Shown here: piece by piece, positions 9,001-16,882 of the stretch
Layout: each line of letters opens with the position of its first letter
Position numbering within the stretch: the stretch's first letter is position 1
Assembly (NCBI GenBank): GCA_013359265.1
Contig: JABWCD010000021.1
Coordinates: 42,645 to 106,644 of the forward strand
Source: Candidatus Hydrogenedentota bacterium
Lineage (GTDB): Bacteria > Hydrogenedentota > Hydrogenedentia > Hydrogenedentales > SLHB01
Length of the DNA: 64,000 bases
Direction of reading: 5' to 3'
The notes under the pieces: model-generated
The model's input: only the letters and a program-made list of their open reading frames with translations
Told to the model about the DNA's origin: nothing
Database searches by the model: none
Translations under genes and position numbers: made by a program

Positions 9001-10582
9001 TGACCTGCGCGAACAGTTGTTTGAAGTAGTTGAAGAGCAACTGTGGGCGGTTCGACAGCACCGCCAGCGGCGCGTCGTTGCCCATCGAACCCAGCGGTTG
9101 CTTGCCGGTCTTCGACATCGGGATTAGCAGGATTTCGAGGTCTTCAAGTGTGTAGCCGAACACCTGCTGGCGTTCGAGCAGCGACACTTCCTGGGGCGCG
9201 GGCTTGCCGTTTGTGGGTTTGCAGTCCTTCGGCAGCACGTGGCGGTGCGTGTTGAGCCAATCGCGGTACGGTTGCCGCGAGCAGATCGAGTCCTTGATTT
9301 CCTCGTCGCCGATGATGCGGTGCTCTTCGGTATCGATCAAGAACATGCGGCCCGGTTCGAGGCGGCCTTTCCTGATAATGTTTTCCTGCGGCACGTCGAG
9401 CACGCCGACTTCCGACGCCATCACCACGAAGCCGTCCTTCGTCACCCAATAGCGCGAGGGGCGCAGTCCGTTGCGGTCGAGCACCGCGCCGATGCGGATG
9501 CCGTCGCAGAACGAAATCGACGCCGGGCCGTCCCACGGCTCCTGCATCGTGGCGTGGTATTCGTAGAACGCCTTCTTGTGGTCCGGCATGGACTCGTGGC
9601 CGCTCCACGGCTCGGGAATGAGCATCATCATCGCGTGCGCGGCGCTGCGCCCGCCGAGGTAGAGCAACTCGAATGTGTTGTCGAAAATCGCGGAGTCGCT
9701 TGCGCCCAGTGTGTGGATCGGCGCGAGTTTCTTCACGTCCGCGCCGAACGCAGGGGATTCCAGATGCGTTTCGCGCGACGCCATCATGTTGATGTTGCCG
9801 CGGAGCGTGTTGATTTCGCCGTTGTGCGCGAGGTAGCGGAACGGGTGTGCGAGCGGCCACGAAGGAAACGTGTTGGTGCTGTAGCGTTGGTGGACCATCG
9901 CCAGCGCACTCGATGTGTCTTTATCGGACAGGTCGAGGAAGTACTTGTCCATCTGCGGGGCGAGCATGAGGCCCTTATAGACGATTGTGCGGCACGACAT
10001 GCTCGTCACGTAGAACTGTTTCTTGTTCTTCATGTCAGAGCCGAAGATTGCGCGCTCGATAACGCGGCGGATCGCGTAGAGCTTGCGTTCGAACTGGATT
10101 TCGTCCAGCCCCTTTGCGCGGCCGATGAACACCTGCATCATCACCGGTTCGCTCTCTCGCGCGATGAACCCGAGGCATGCCGAATTCCGCGGCACCTCGC
10201 GCCAGCCAAGAACAGCCTGACCGTCGTCCGCGATGGTCTTTTCGATAATGGCGACGCAGCGCCTGCGGTCCTCGGCGTCGGTGGGGAGGAACATCATGCC
10301 TGCGGCGTACTCGCCCTTTTTGGGCAGGCTGAACTTCAACGACTCGGCTTCGCGCGCGAACAATGCGTGGGGCAACTGCAAGAGCATGCCCGCGCCGTCG
10401 CCCGTCTCCGGGTCACAGCCGCAGGCGCCACGGTGTTCGAGGTTTTCGAGCACCTGAATACCTTGGCGGATGATCGTGTGCGTGGCGTCGCCGCTCAGGT
10501 TTGCGACGAAGCCGACGCCGCACGCGTCATGCTCGTAAAATGGCTCGTACAAACCATTTCGTGATGGTTGGCGTATGGACAA
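6041..10582 (-). CDS. gltB: Glutamate synthase large subunit
   Basis: The alpha subunit makes two glutamates from glutamine and 2-oxoglutarate. An N-terminal class II amidotransferase domain releases ammonia, which is tunnelled to the FMN/3Fe-4S synthase domain. EHDACGVGFVANL places the catalytic Cys at residue 21 after a short propeptide. The central domain, the FMN-binding synthase domain (SPLSSIKYAG, with KCHLNTCPVGIATQ supplying cluster cysteines) and the C-terminal beta-helix rich in glycine follow in order. About 1513 residues is normal. I prefer a TTG at 10582, preceded by GAGGAAGG, over an ATG at 10636 without a ribosome site. Forms an operon with gltD. Confidence 0.97.
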   Translation of the reverse strand: MSIRQPSRNGLYEPFYEHDACGVGFVANLSGDATHTIIRQGIQVLENLEHRGACGCDPETGDGAGMLLQLPHALFAREAESLKFSLPKKGEYAAGMMFLPTDAEDRRRCVAIIEKTIADDGQAVLGWREVPRNSACLGFIARESEPVMMQVFIGRAKGLDEIQFERKLYAIRRVIERAIFGSDMKNKKQFYVTSMSCRTIVYKGLMLAPQMDKYFLDLSDKDTSSALAMVHQRYSTNTFPSWPLAHPFRYLAHNGEINTLRGNINMMASRETHLESPAFGADVKKLAPIHTLGASDSAIFDNTFELLYLGGRSAAHAMMMLIPEPWSGHESMPDHKKAFYEYHATMQEPWDGPASISFCDGIRIGAVLDRNGLRPSRYWVTKDGFVVMASEVGVLDVPQENIIRKGRLEPGRMFLIDTEEHRIIGDEEIKDSICSRQPYRDWLNTHRHVLPKDCKPTNGKPAPQEVSLLERQQVFGYTLEDLEILLIPMSKTGKQPLGSMGNDAPLAVLSNRPQLLFNYFKQLFAQVTNPPIDPIREEIVMSMETDIGRERNLLGETPEHCEQLHLMSPILTDDQLEYIKHIDKPGLKTKTISTLFKAPDGPGALDKALDRICAEAMKAIEDGFTLLVLTDRGVNETMCPIPSLLAVGAVHQFLVREQKRTECGLIIETGEPREVMHFCLLTGYGAGAVNPYLAFETLQDLIEKEELVEEYPGQAQKNFLKAIENAMLKTMSKIGISTQHSYRNAQIFEAVGLSTKLIERCFTGTASRVEGIDVEDVAKESLLRHAVAYPKTHARPRELDPGGSYRWRKRGEHHQYNPDTLARIQHATRTNDVQKYKEFAAFINDRNRNLSALRGLMKFKKGNPIPIDQVEPAKEIVKRFCTGAMSYGSISREAHETLAIAMNRIGGRSNTGEGGEDPKRFERDANGDLRRSAIKQVASGRFGVTNEYLVNADELQIKMAQGAKPGEGGELPGHKVFKEIARIRYSTPGVELISPPPHHDIYSIEDLAQLIHDLKNGNVHANVSVKLVSEVGVGTVAAGVAKGKSDLVLISGDTGGTGASPLSSIKYAGLPWELGLSETHQVLVDNNLRSRIRVQTDGQIKTGRDVAIAFLLGADEVGMATLPLIALGCIMMRKCHLNTCPVGIATQDAELRKKFAGKPEYVVNLCFFVAEEVREIMAELGFRTVNEMIGRADMLEYDPLPEHWKAKKLDLSRVLAVAKPWEGETLYHSKTQDHGIDKALDNRLIEMAKASLQPKKDRADIAKTRIEIDIHNTNRTVGTMLASELTRMHKVGLETGTLPDDTVWLECKGQAGQSFAAFTIKGMVFRVTGEANDYCGKGLSGATLIVRPPENISFVPEENIVVGNVALYGATGGEAYFRGIAGERFCVRNSGAWAVVEGVGDHGCEYMTGGRAAILGKTGRNFAAGMSGGIAYVYDADGAFDSHCNKSTCDLKPMNEEGIADLRGMLERHVEFTGSTVARRILDNWENEITKFVRVMPRDYARVLRESRELQHA

Positions 10583-10708
10583 TGCAACCGTCCCTTCCTC
10601 GACACGAATCGAGTTTGCGGCCCAACGGGGCCACATTCAGCATGGGAGGGCGACAGGCCCGCGCAGATACAGTTCTCCTGCGCCTCCCCAATCATTACTT
10701 GAACGAAT

Positions 10709-10738
10709 AATTTACAAAAAGCGCGCGAGGCCTGTCAA
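10709..10738 (-). promoter_or_regulatory. Sigma-70-type promoter of gltBD
   Basis: On the minus strand TTGACA (10738-10733) is separated by 18 bp from TAAATT (10714-10709). It points at gltB, leaving a leader of about 120 nt before the TTG start. The -35 is a perfect consensus and the -10 matches four of six positions. Confidence 0.6.
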
Positions 10739-10939
10739 ACAATTTAGGCATTTTTCATGCTCCCGAACCGTCCAGGGGCCTGTGGCCCGCTTACCCGTCA
10801 CTCGGGCTATGCTCACCGCGAACACCGGTTCGGCGCATGTCTGCCATTGCTCCCGCGGCATTGGTCTTCCAACGCTTTCGCATCCGCTGCCGGATTTACT
10901 AAGATGCACTGTCGATATCTGCAACCGAAGGGACCCCGA

Positions 10940-12085
10940 ATGACCACCCAACGCATCGGCATCATCATGAACGGCGTCACGGGACGCATGGGCACCAACC
11001 AGCATCTGGTACGGTCGATCCTGGCGATTCGTGCGCAAGGCGGCGTCGCCGGGCCCGGCGGGGTGACCGTCATGCCCGAACCCGTCCTCGTTGGACGTAA
11101 CGAAGCCAAACTGTCCGGACTCGCTGAGGCGCACGGCGGCTTGGCATACACGACGGACCTCGCCGAACTCTGGAAAGACGACCGGTACCCCGTCTATTTC
11201 GATGCGCAGACGACGCTCCGCCGTTACGAGGACGTCAAGACTGCGATTGCGCACGGCAAACACGTGTACTGCGAAAAGCCCGTCGCCACCACGTCCGCGG
11301 ATGGTTTCGACCTGTACAGCCGCGCGGTCAAAGCGGGTGTCAAACACGGGGTCGTCCAGGACAAACTCTGGCTGCCCGGCCTGCGCAAGCTGCAATACCT
11401 TATAGACACGAATTTTTTTGGCGAGATACTTAACGTCCGCGGTGACTTCGGGTACTGGGTGTTCCCCGGCGAGCACCAACCGCTGCAGCGCCCGTCGTGG
11501 AACTACCGCGCCAAGGAAGGCGGTGGCATTATCCTCGACATGTTCTGCCACTGGCGCTATGTCATCGACAACCTTTTCGGCAACGTAACGGCCGTCTCCG
11601 CGCTCGGGGCGACGCACGTCAAACGGCGCTGGGACGAACAGGGCAAGCCTTACGATTGCGATACCGACGACGCCGCGTATGCGACCTTCACCACCGACCG
11701 CGGCGTCATCTGCCAGTTCAATTCGAGCTGGTGCACAAGGGTCCGCCGCGACGATCTCCTCACGATTCATGTGGACGGCACCCACGGTTCCGCTGTCGCG
11801 GGCCTGCGCCAATGCTGGGTCCAACACGACGCCACCACGCCGCGCCCCGTCTGGAACCCCGACATCGATTCGCCCATCGACTACCGGGCCGGGTGGGAAT
11901 TGATGCCCACGGGCATTGCCTATGACAATGCCTTCAAGGCCCAGTGGGAGCTGTTCCTCAGACATATCGCGTTCGATACCCCCTTCCGCTGGGACCTTAA
12001 AGAAGGCGCCAAGGGTGTACAGTTGGCAGAGCTTGGGTTGCAGTCATGGAAAGAGCGGAAGTGGGTTGACGTGCCAGCGACGTAG
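10940..12085 (+). CDS. Gfo/Idh/MocA family oxidoreductase
   Basis: 381 residues. The N-terminal Rossmann fold starts with RIGIIMNGVTGRMGTNQHL and continues to the family signature HGKHVYCEKPVAT (residues about 102-114), where the EKP lysine is catalytic. The C-terminal part is the alpha/beta dimerisation domain with EGGGIILDMFCHW. These enzymes use NAD(P) to oxidise or reduce sugars, inositols or related compounds. The glycine pattern GxxGxxGxxx is altered here to MNGVTGRMG, resembling dihydrodipicolinate-reductase-like members. ATG 10940 follows GAAGGGA. The gene is divergent from gltBD, and the substrate cannot be told. Confidence 0.9.
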   Translation: MTTQRIGIIMNGVTGRMGTNQHLVRSILAIRAQGGVAGPGGVTVMPEPVLVGRNEAKLSGLAEAHGGLAYTTDLAELWKDDRYPVYFDAQTTLRRYEDVKTAIAHGKHVYCEKPVATTSADGFDLYSRAVKAGVKHGVVQDKLWLPGLRKLQYLIDTNFFGEILNVRGDFGYWVFPGEHQPLQRPSWNYRAKEGGGIILDMFCHWRYVIDNLFGNVTAVSALGATHVKRRWDEQGKPYDCDTDDAAYATFTTDRGVICQFNSSWCTRVRRDDLLTIHVDGTHGSAVAGLRQCWVQHDATTPRPVWNPDIDSPIDYRAGWELMPTGIAYDNAFKAQWELFLRHIAFDTPFRWDLKEGAKGVQLAELGLQSWKERKWVDVPAT

Positions 12086-12205
12086 ATAGCCTGTCCATCG
12101 AAGCGTCAGGGAATAAGGATGGATACGGAGGCAGCGGACACATCGCTCATTTTTCGCAGTACGCCGCGCCGGGTGGCTTTCGGCGCGGTTGGCCGGGGTA
12201 AAACA

Positions 12206-12234
12206 TTGACAACCCCTTGGGGCTGTGTTAGACT
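12206..12234 (+). promoter_or_regulatory. Sigma-70-type promoter ahead of the TIGR04073-like gene
   Basis: TTGACA (12206-12211), a 17-bp spacer and TAGACT (12229-12234). The start codon at 12297 lies about 55 bp downstream of the likely transcription start. The -35 is perfect and the -10 matches four of six positions. Confidence 0.65.
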
Positions 12235-12296
12235 CCGAATAAGAGAAAGACGCAATTTGGGCTCGATTTTTCGACCAGGTGAGGGAGGGGTTCCTC

Positions 12297-12680
12297 GTGC
12301 GAAAGGCCAGCAAATCTTGGGTGAAAGTCCTGGCAGTGGCGGTGATCCTCGGCGTGCTTGCGCCGACGTATGTCGCGATTGCGGAAAGTTATGACCCCGA
12401 CCAGATGATTGTGCCGCCAACGGGTTTCGAGAAGCGGCTGACCAAGCTGGGCCGTGGGTTGTCGAACGTGTTGTTGGGCTGGGCGGAAATTCCGGTCACG
12501 TTCGATAAGAAACTGAAGGAAGGCAAGCCGCTGGGTTACCTTGTCGGCGTGGTGCCGGTGCTGGGCACGACGCGCGCCGTCCTTCGTACGAGCACGGGCG
12601 TGTTCGAGATGTTCACGTTCCCTGTGACGGATCCCGAAGTGAATTTCGAGGCGGTCCTCGAACCCGCTTACATTTTCTAA
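12297..12680 (+). CDS. Exosortase-associated TIGR04073-like secreted protein
   Basis: A 127-residue exported protein. GTG 12297 is preferred because GAGGGAGGGG sits six bases upstream. The N-terminus is basic then hydrophobic (VRKASKSWVKVLAVAV), with a likely cleavage after YVAIA. The mature part contains KLGRGLSNVLLGWAEIP and a glycine-rich hydrophobic stretch, features of the TIGR04073 family that co-occurs with exosortase/PEP-CTERM systems. Its molecular role is unknown. No exosortase or PEP-CTERM gene is in the window. It has its own promoter and a perfect terminator, so it is monocistronic. Confidence 0.75.
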   Translation: MRKASKSWVKVLAVAVILGVLAPTYVAIAESYDPDQMIVPPTGFEKRLTKLGRGLSNVLLGWAEIPVTFDKKLKEGKPLGYLVGVVPVLGTTRAVLRTSTGVFEMFTFPVTDPEVNFEAVLEPAYIF

Positions 12681-12700
12681 CAGCGATCGATTTCTGAAGT

Positions 12701-12735
12701 GCACCAAGCGTTCGCCGCTTGGTGCCTTCTTTTTT
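12701..12735 (+). terminator. Rho-independent terminator
   Basis: GCACCAAGCG (12701-12710), a TTCGC loop and CGCTTGGTGC (12716-12725), followed by CTTCTTTTTT. A perfect 10-bp stem and U-tract end the TIGR04073-like transcript. Confidence 0.92.
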
Positions 12736-12818
12736 GGGGCGCGTCCGTATCCGCGAATAGACGCGCGCCGGCGGTTGGTGTACCATTTGCGCGGACGTGT
12801 AGTACTTGGGGGGAACGT

Positions 12819-13076
12819 ATGGACTGGACGAAGCAGGGCGCTGCGGTCGTGTCGTCCGTAGAGTTTACGACGGGGCAGCGCGGAAAGGTCGTTATCGTAG
12901 GCCCGCGCGAGAATCCCAAGGGCGCGGTCATTGTAATTGCCGGCCCCGCGGGCGTGGAGACCCGCTCTGTCGGAGAATACCTGGACCGGTTGAATCCGGC
13001 GGCGGTTGCGGAAATCCTGTGCATGCAGGAACGGGCTTTTGGCGCGTCCGGTCTGCCCAAGGTGCAATTGCCGTGA
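12819..13076 (+). CDS. Small hypothetical protein coupled to HDOD gene
   Basis: 85 residues beginning MDWTKQGAAVVSSVEF, after a GGGGGGAA ribosome site. It has a compact beta-like N-half (RGKVVIVGPRENPKGAVIVIAGP) and an alpha-helical C-half. No signal peptide or membrane segment is seen, and I do not recognise the family. Its stop overlaps the GTG of the HDOD gene (GTGA), so both are translated together, suggesting a shared regulatory role. Its frame continues upstream without a stop, but the internal ATG has the ribosome site. Confidence 0.7.
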   Translation: MDWTKQGAAVVSSVEFTTGQRGKVVIVGPRENPKGAVIVIAGPAGVETRSVGEYLDRLNPAAVAEILCMQERAFGASGLPKVQLP

Positions 13077-13924
13077 GCGGCAACTATACGATCGAGAAGC
13101 TGCTGGACGAGGTCGTCACGTTGCCGAGTCTGCCGACGACGGTTTCGCGGGTGACGGAACTTATCAACGATCCCGCCTCTAATCTCTCCGACGTAGCCCA
13201 TGTGATTCAGACGGATCCGGCCCTTGCGCTGAAGACGTTGCGGCTGGTGAATTCGGCGTACTACGGCGTCGGTCAGCGGGTGGACACGGTCGATCACGCG
13301 GTGACGATGCTCGGCATCAAGGTCATCCGCAACCTGGCGTACACGGCGGCAGTGTTCGAGACATTTCAGCGCGGTTCGAGCGAGCTGCTTCACCATAGTG
13401 TGACGACGGGCATCGCGATGCGGTCGCTGATTGAACACTCCGCGTGCCGGGGTATGATCGATCCGGACGAGGCGTTCGTATACGGGTTGTTGCACGACGT
13501 TGGGAAAATCCTCATCTTCGAGTTTCTGCCGAAGCAGGCGGAAAGCGCGACCCTGATGAGTCACGCGCGCAAGCTGCCGGTGTACGAGGCGGAGCGCGCG
13601 GTGATTGGCGTCGATCATGCGGAACTCGGGAGCAGGCTGATTGAGAAGTGGGGCCTTTCGCCGCAGCTTGCGGGGGCCATTGCCGGCCACCACGATTTGA
13701 GCCGGTGCGAGGAGCCCGCCCATCGCAAGCTGGCGGCCGCGTTGGGCGTGGCGGACTACATCTGCGGGGTGGCGGGTGTGCCCGCGGGGGCGCGCGCGGT
13801 GCTGCACATCGACGCGGATCACTGGGCCGCCGCGGGAATCAACAGCCGGACGGTGCCGATCATTCTGGATCGGTTCTTTGCGTCGCTCGGGTTCGTCGAC
13901 GAACTGATGCGGTTGGCGTCGTAG
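13073..13924 (+). CDS. HDOD domain protein
   Basis: 283 residues spanning one HDOD domain. The typical opening LPSLPTTVSRVTELINDP appears near residue 16, with LALKTLRLVNSAYYG following, and the HD-like GLLHDVGKI is near residue 142. HDOD proteins are signalling scaffolds related to HD phosphohydrolases; many lack catalytic activity and act in chemotaxis, motility or stress signalling. Starts with GTG at 13073 after AAGGTG and overlaps the previous gene by four bases. No receiver or output domain is attached. Confidence 0.9.
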   Translation: MSGNYTIEKLLDEVVTLPSLPTTVSRVTELINDPASNLSDVAHVIQTDPALALKTLRLVNSAYYGVGQRVDTVDHAVTMLGIKVIRNLAYTAAVFETFQRGSSELLHHSVTTGIAMRSLIEHSACRGMIDPDEAFVYGLLHDVGKILIFEFLPKQAESATLMSHARKLPVYEAERAVIGVDHAELGSRLIEKWGLSPQLAGAIAGHHDLSRCEEPAHRKLAAALGVADYICGVAGVPAGARAVLHIDADHWAAAGINSRTVPIILDRFFASLGFVDELMRLAS

Positions 13925-13930
13925 CCCGGG

Positions 13931-14021
13931 CCTTTCACGCGAACAGCGAAAACGTGTACCATCCGTTGCGTCACATGAAGTTCCATAGCTTCCCGTCTAT
14001 ACTGGCCGTTCGCGTGAAAGG
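13931..14021. repeat. Inverted repeat pair, outer element before recF
   Basis: CCTTTCACGCGAAC (13931-13944) is an exact reverse complement of GTTCGCGTGAAAGG (14008-14021), 63 bp apart. It begins only 7 bp after the HDOD stop. There is no T-run, so a simple terminator is unlikely. Confidence 0.8.
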
Positions 14022-14055
14022 TCCTCTCGCCATGCGCTCAAGGTCTTACTCGTGA

Positions 14056-14118
14056 GCATTTCTCACCGCACCGAAGGATTTTGCATCCACTGCGGCGTCG
14101 TGGGGCGGTGAGAAATGC
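14056..14118. repeat. Inverted repeat pair, inner element before recF
   Basis: GCATTTCTCACCGC (14056-14069) is an exact reverse complement of GCGGTGAGAAATGC (14105-14118), with 35 bp between. The element ends 37 bp before the recF start and could fold in the recF leader. A different sequence from the pair at 13931-14021, but the same design. Confidence 0.8.
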
Positions 14119-14155
14119 GGGGTAGGCGGCGCCCGGCCGCGCATCTACGCGAAGC

Positions 14156-15229
14156 ATGCGCCTGATTGAACTTACCTGCGACCACTTCCGATGCCTGCAT
14201 GGACTGCGCTTCGCGCCGGGGCCGGAAGTAAATGTCATTCGGGGAGACAACGCGCAGGGGAAGACGTCCATCCTTGAAGCGATGCTGTACGCGGCGACGA
14301 GCAAGAGTCACCGCACGAGCGCGGAGTCCGATCTGGTTCAGCGGGGCGAACCGGTGTTCCGGGTGGGGGCGCGGGTGCAGCGTGCGGCGCGCGAGGTGTC
14401 GACGGAGATTGCGTGGTCGCACGGGGCGAAGCGAATCAGGGTGAACGGCGTCAACCAGACGCGCGTGAGCGATCTGCTCGGCACGATAAACGTCGTAATC
14501 TTCTCGCCGGAGGACTCGGACCTTGTGCGCGGATCGGCGTCGAACCGGCGCACGTTTCTGGACATGGAGCTGTCGCAATTGCACGCGAGCTACCTGCACG
14601 CGCTGCAGCGCTACCGCCACGCGATGCGGCAGCGGAACGAACTCCTTCGGCTGCCGAATTCGGACCCGTCGTTGCTCGAGCCATGGGACGCGCAGTTGGC
14701 CGAGCACGGTTCCGTGATCGTACGCGAGCGGCGGCGGTTCATCGACCAGCTTGCGCCGCTGGCGAAGAGCGCGTACCGCGCACTAGCGGACGGCGAAGAA
14801 ATGAGTGTGACATATCGTCCCGACGTGAAGGAAGACGTGCCGCTACTCGACGCGATCGTGGCGTCGCGAAAGTCCGATGTGCGGCAGGGGGTGACCACGC
14901 GCGGGCCGCACCGCGACGACCTCGAGTTTGTCGTGGACGAGAAGGCGGCGCGGCAGTTCGCGTCGCAGGGTCAACAGAAGACGGCGGGGCTTGCGGTGAA
15001 GCTCGCGGAACTCGAATTGATGCGCGAACGCACGGGCGAGTATCCGATCCTGCTGTTGGACGACGTGTTCGCCGAGTTGGACGCGAACCGGTCGCGTGAA
15101 GTGTTGTCGACTATCCCTGCTGAGGTCCAGTGCTTCATTACGACGACGGAGTTTGGGCTGGGCCGGGAACTCGAGTCGCGCCGGCCGCGGGTGTTCACCG
15201 TGGAGAAGGGTGAACTGCGGGACGGGTAG
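14156..15229 (+). CDS. recF: DNA replication and repair protein RecF
   Basis: A 357-residue SMC-like ATPase that loads RecA at single-strand gaps with RecO and RecR. The Walker A motif GDNAQGKTS is at residues 30-38. The ABC signature region (TRGPHRDDLEFV) and the Walker B segment ILLLDDVFAELD lie in the C-terminal half. The length is typical. Unlike the classic dnaA-dnaN-recF-gyrB order, it stands apart from dnaN here: the genes around it are an HDOD protein and a small membrane protein. ATG 14156 gives the standard N-terminus (MRLIELTCDHFRCL). Two inverted repeats lie upstream and one downstream. Confidence 0.96.
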   Translation: MRLIELTCDHFRCLHGLRFAPGPEVNVIRGDNAQGKTSILEAMLYAATSKSHRTSAESDLVQRGEPVFRVGARVQRAAREVSTEIAWSHGAKRIRVNGVNQTRVSDLLGTINVVIFSPEDSDLVRGSASNRRTFLDMELSQLHASYLHALQRYRHAMRQRNELLRLPNSDPSLLEPWDAQLAEHGSVIVRERRRFIDQLAPLAKSAYRALADGEEMSVTYRPDVKEDVPLLDAIVASRKSDVRQGVTTRGPHRDDLEFVVDEKAARQFASQGQQKTAGLAVKLAELELMRERTGEYPILLLDDVFAELDANRSREVLSTIPAEVQCFITTTEFGLGRELESRRPRVFTVEKGELRDG

Positions 15230-15272
15230 GGTGTTTCCCAGTTGTCGGTCGCGCGCGCTTGAGCTTGTGCTG

Positions 15273-15318
15273 GTCATCGCACTCGATTCTTTCGAGTATC
15301 GTGTGCGAGTGCGATGAC
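15273..15318. repeat. 13-bp perfect inverted repeat after recF
   Basis: GTCATCGCACTCG (15273-15285) and CGAGTGCGATGAC (15306-15318) are exact inverted arms with a 20-nt loop. The flanks continue the pairing imperfectly for another ten bases or so. No T-run follows, so it may be an extragenic repeat rather than a standard terminator. Confidence 0.75.
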
Positions 15319-15376
15319 GATGCACGAGCGCGAGACTGGCGGGGCATCCGATCTCAAAGCGCTGTAGGGCGCAGAC

Positions 15377-15766
15377 TCAGAACAAGTAGCCAGTGTGCGT
15401 GAACATCCACCATGCCGCCGGAACTGTACACAACACGGCGACGACGGCATACGAGACGATGGTGCGCCGCCACCGGTGCGAGGCCCACGCGGCAGGCCGA
15501 ATGCCGAGCGCCAACAGGGGCCATAGTAACAGCCCGGTCAGGCCGACCCACACGGGAATCATCGCCGGAGAGAGTTCGCCGCCGTCGTAGAACCACCCGT
15601 CGAAGCAGATCGCGAGATACAGGGGTATTGCGCGGACGGTCGTGTCAACGAACCAGAGCAGCGCAAGCCATTTCACGCCAAGCGACAGGATTGTCAAGAG
15701 TGGCAACGTGAGGAGTAAGAATAGGCCTAGCGAGGTCCAGCGGACCGTTCTTGGAGAGGTTGTCAT
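15377..15766 (-). CDS. Small integral membrane protein
   Basis: 129 residues with about four hydrophobic segments (LGLFLLLTLPLLTILSLGV, WFVDTTVRAIPLYLAI, IPVWVGLTGLLLWPLLALG, VSYAVVAVLCTVPAAWWMF). The ATG at 15766 follows AAGGAGGG closely, which fixes the start, although the frame is open further upstream. No family was recognised. It is divergent from the SRPBCC gene, with about 100 bp between the two starts holding a shared promoter region. Confidence 0.75.
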   Translation of the reverse strand: MTTSPRTVRWTSLGLFLLLTLPLLTILSLGVKWLALLWFVDTTVRAIPLYLAICFDGWFYDGGELSPAMIPVWVGLTGLLLWPLLALGIRPAAWASHRWRRTIVSYAVVAVLCTVPAAWWMFTHTGYLF

Positions 15767-15866
15767 AATACGGCCCTCCTTCCACCCAGTATAGCATGCG
15801 TTTTGCCGCCCCGAGATTATTCTATGGTATTCTCGGCGCGGGCATGCGAATGGGAGGGCACGGGGT

Positions 15867-16331
15867 ATGGCGCGATACGGCGGCGAGTATTCCGAAACGT
15901 TTACCGTAGATGTCCCTATCGCGGAAGCGAAGGCGCACTTCAGTAATCTCGACAATATTGCGCAGTGTTACGGCGACGTGAAATCGGCGAAGAAGCTGGC
16001 CAAACCGGGTACGCTAAAGCTCACGCTGAATCCGAAGACGGAACTGGGGGTGACGTTCAACGGCGAGCACACGTGCCACTGGGAGTTCGACAACGAGTCC
16101 ACGCTGAAATGGGTGTCAAACGGCAAGGGCAACATGGTCTCGAAGGGCAAGGCAATCTTTACGCCTTCGGGGAAGAAGAAGACCAAGATTGAGTATACCG
16201 AGCGAATGGAACTGGACATGGAGGTCGCGTTTTTATTGCGGGCGCTCATTGGTCCGATCGTGTCGAAACAGATACGCGACGGGGTGAGAGACTACCTTGA
16301 ACGCATGCGGGAATTGCTGTCCGAAAAATGA
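15867..16331 (+). CDS. SRPBCC/START-like domain protein
   Basis: 154 residues with the START-like pattern: an N-terminal strand YSETFTVDVPIAEAKAHFSNLDN, a central beta sheet rich in Lys and Thr, and a long C-terminal helix (GVRDYLERMRELLSE). Such proteins have a deep hydrophobic cavity and usually bind lipids, polyketides or act as cyclase/aromatase-like or Hsp90-activator-like proteins. A ribosome site (GGGAGGG) precedes ATG 15867. The stop overlaps the next gene (ATGA), and that gene in turn overlaps the metallohydrolase gene, so the three form a translationally coupled operon. Confidence 0.75.
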   Translation: MARYGGEYSETFTVDVPIAEAKAHFSNLDNIAQCYGDVKSAKKLAKPGTLKLTLNPKTELGVTFNGEHTCHWEFDNESTLKWVSNGKGNMVSKGKAIFTPSGKKKTKIEYTERMELDMEVAFLLRALIGPIVSKQIRDGVRDYLERMRELLSEK

Positions 16332-16882
16332 CCAAACCATTCGAGTTGCTTCGGGAAATCGTAATCGTACCCTTCGACGCATCTTGGGCGGACGAGTACC
16401 GCACTATCGCCTCGGCGCTTTCGGGCGTATTCGGCGATGAACTGTTTGCCACGCATCATGTCGGCAGCACCGCGATCGCAGGTATGCGCGCAAAGCCGAT
16501 CATCGATGTCCTGATCGAAGTGCGCGACATTGAGCGCGTGGACGGGTTCGACGATCGCATGATCGCGCTTGGCTACGAGCCGCGGGGCGAATTCGGCATC
16601 GCGGGCCGTCGTTTTTTTGTGAAGTACGAAAACGGTGTTCGCAAGCAGCACGTCCACACGTTTCAGCGGGGACACGAAGCGGTCGGATCGCATTTGGATT
16701 TCCGGGACTACTTGATGGCGCACCCGGATGTCGCCGGCGCCTACGCACGCCTGAAGGATGCGCTGGCCGAAGAGTTCAGGGACGACATCGTTGGATACTC
16801 CGATGGAAAAGCCGGGTTCATCGCCGATGTAATCGAGCGCGCGAGAGAGGAACGTGCATCCGTGACGCGGTGGGAATCATGA
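16328..16882 (+). CDS. GrpB family (UPF0157) nucleotidyltransferase-like protein
   Basis: 184 residues. The family core HHVGSTAIAGMRAKPIIDVLI (near residues 38-58) contains the Gly-Ser and Asp typical of the nucleotidyltransferase superfamily to which UPF0157 belongs. The C-terminal part carries the conserved HVHTFQRGH and the LxFRDYLMAHP helix. Some members are fused to dephospho-CoA kinase, and the biochemical role is not settled. ATGA overlaps at both ends place it between the SRPBCC and metallohydrolase genes. Confidence 0.9.
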   Translation: MTKPFELLREIVIVPFDASWADEYRTIASALSGVFGDELFATHHVGSTAIAGMRAKPIIDVLIEVRDIERVDGFDDRMIALGYEPRGEFGIAGRRFFVKYENGVRKQHVHTFQRGHEAVGSHLDFRDYLMAHPDVAGAYARLKDALAEEFRDDIVGYSDGKAGFIADVIERAREERASVTRWES

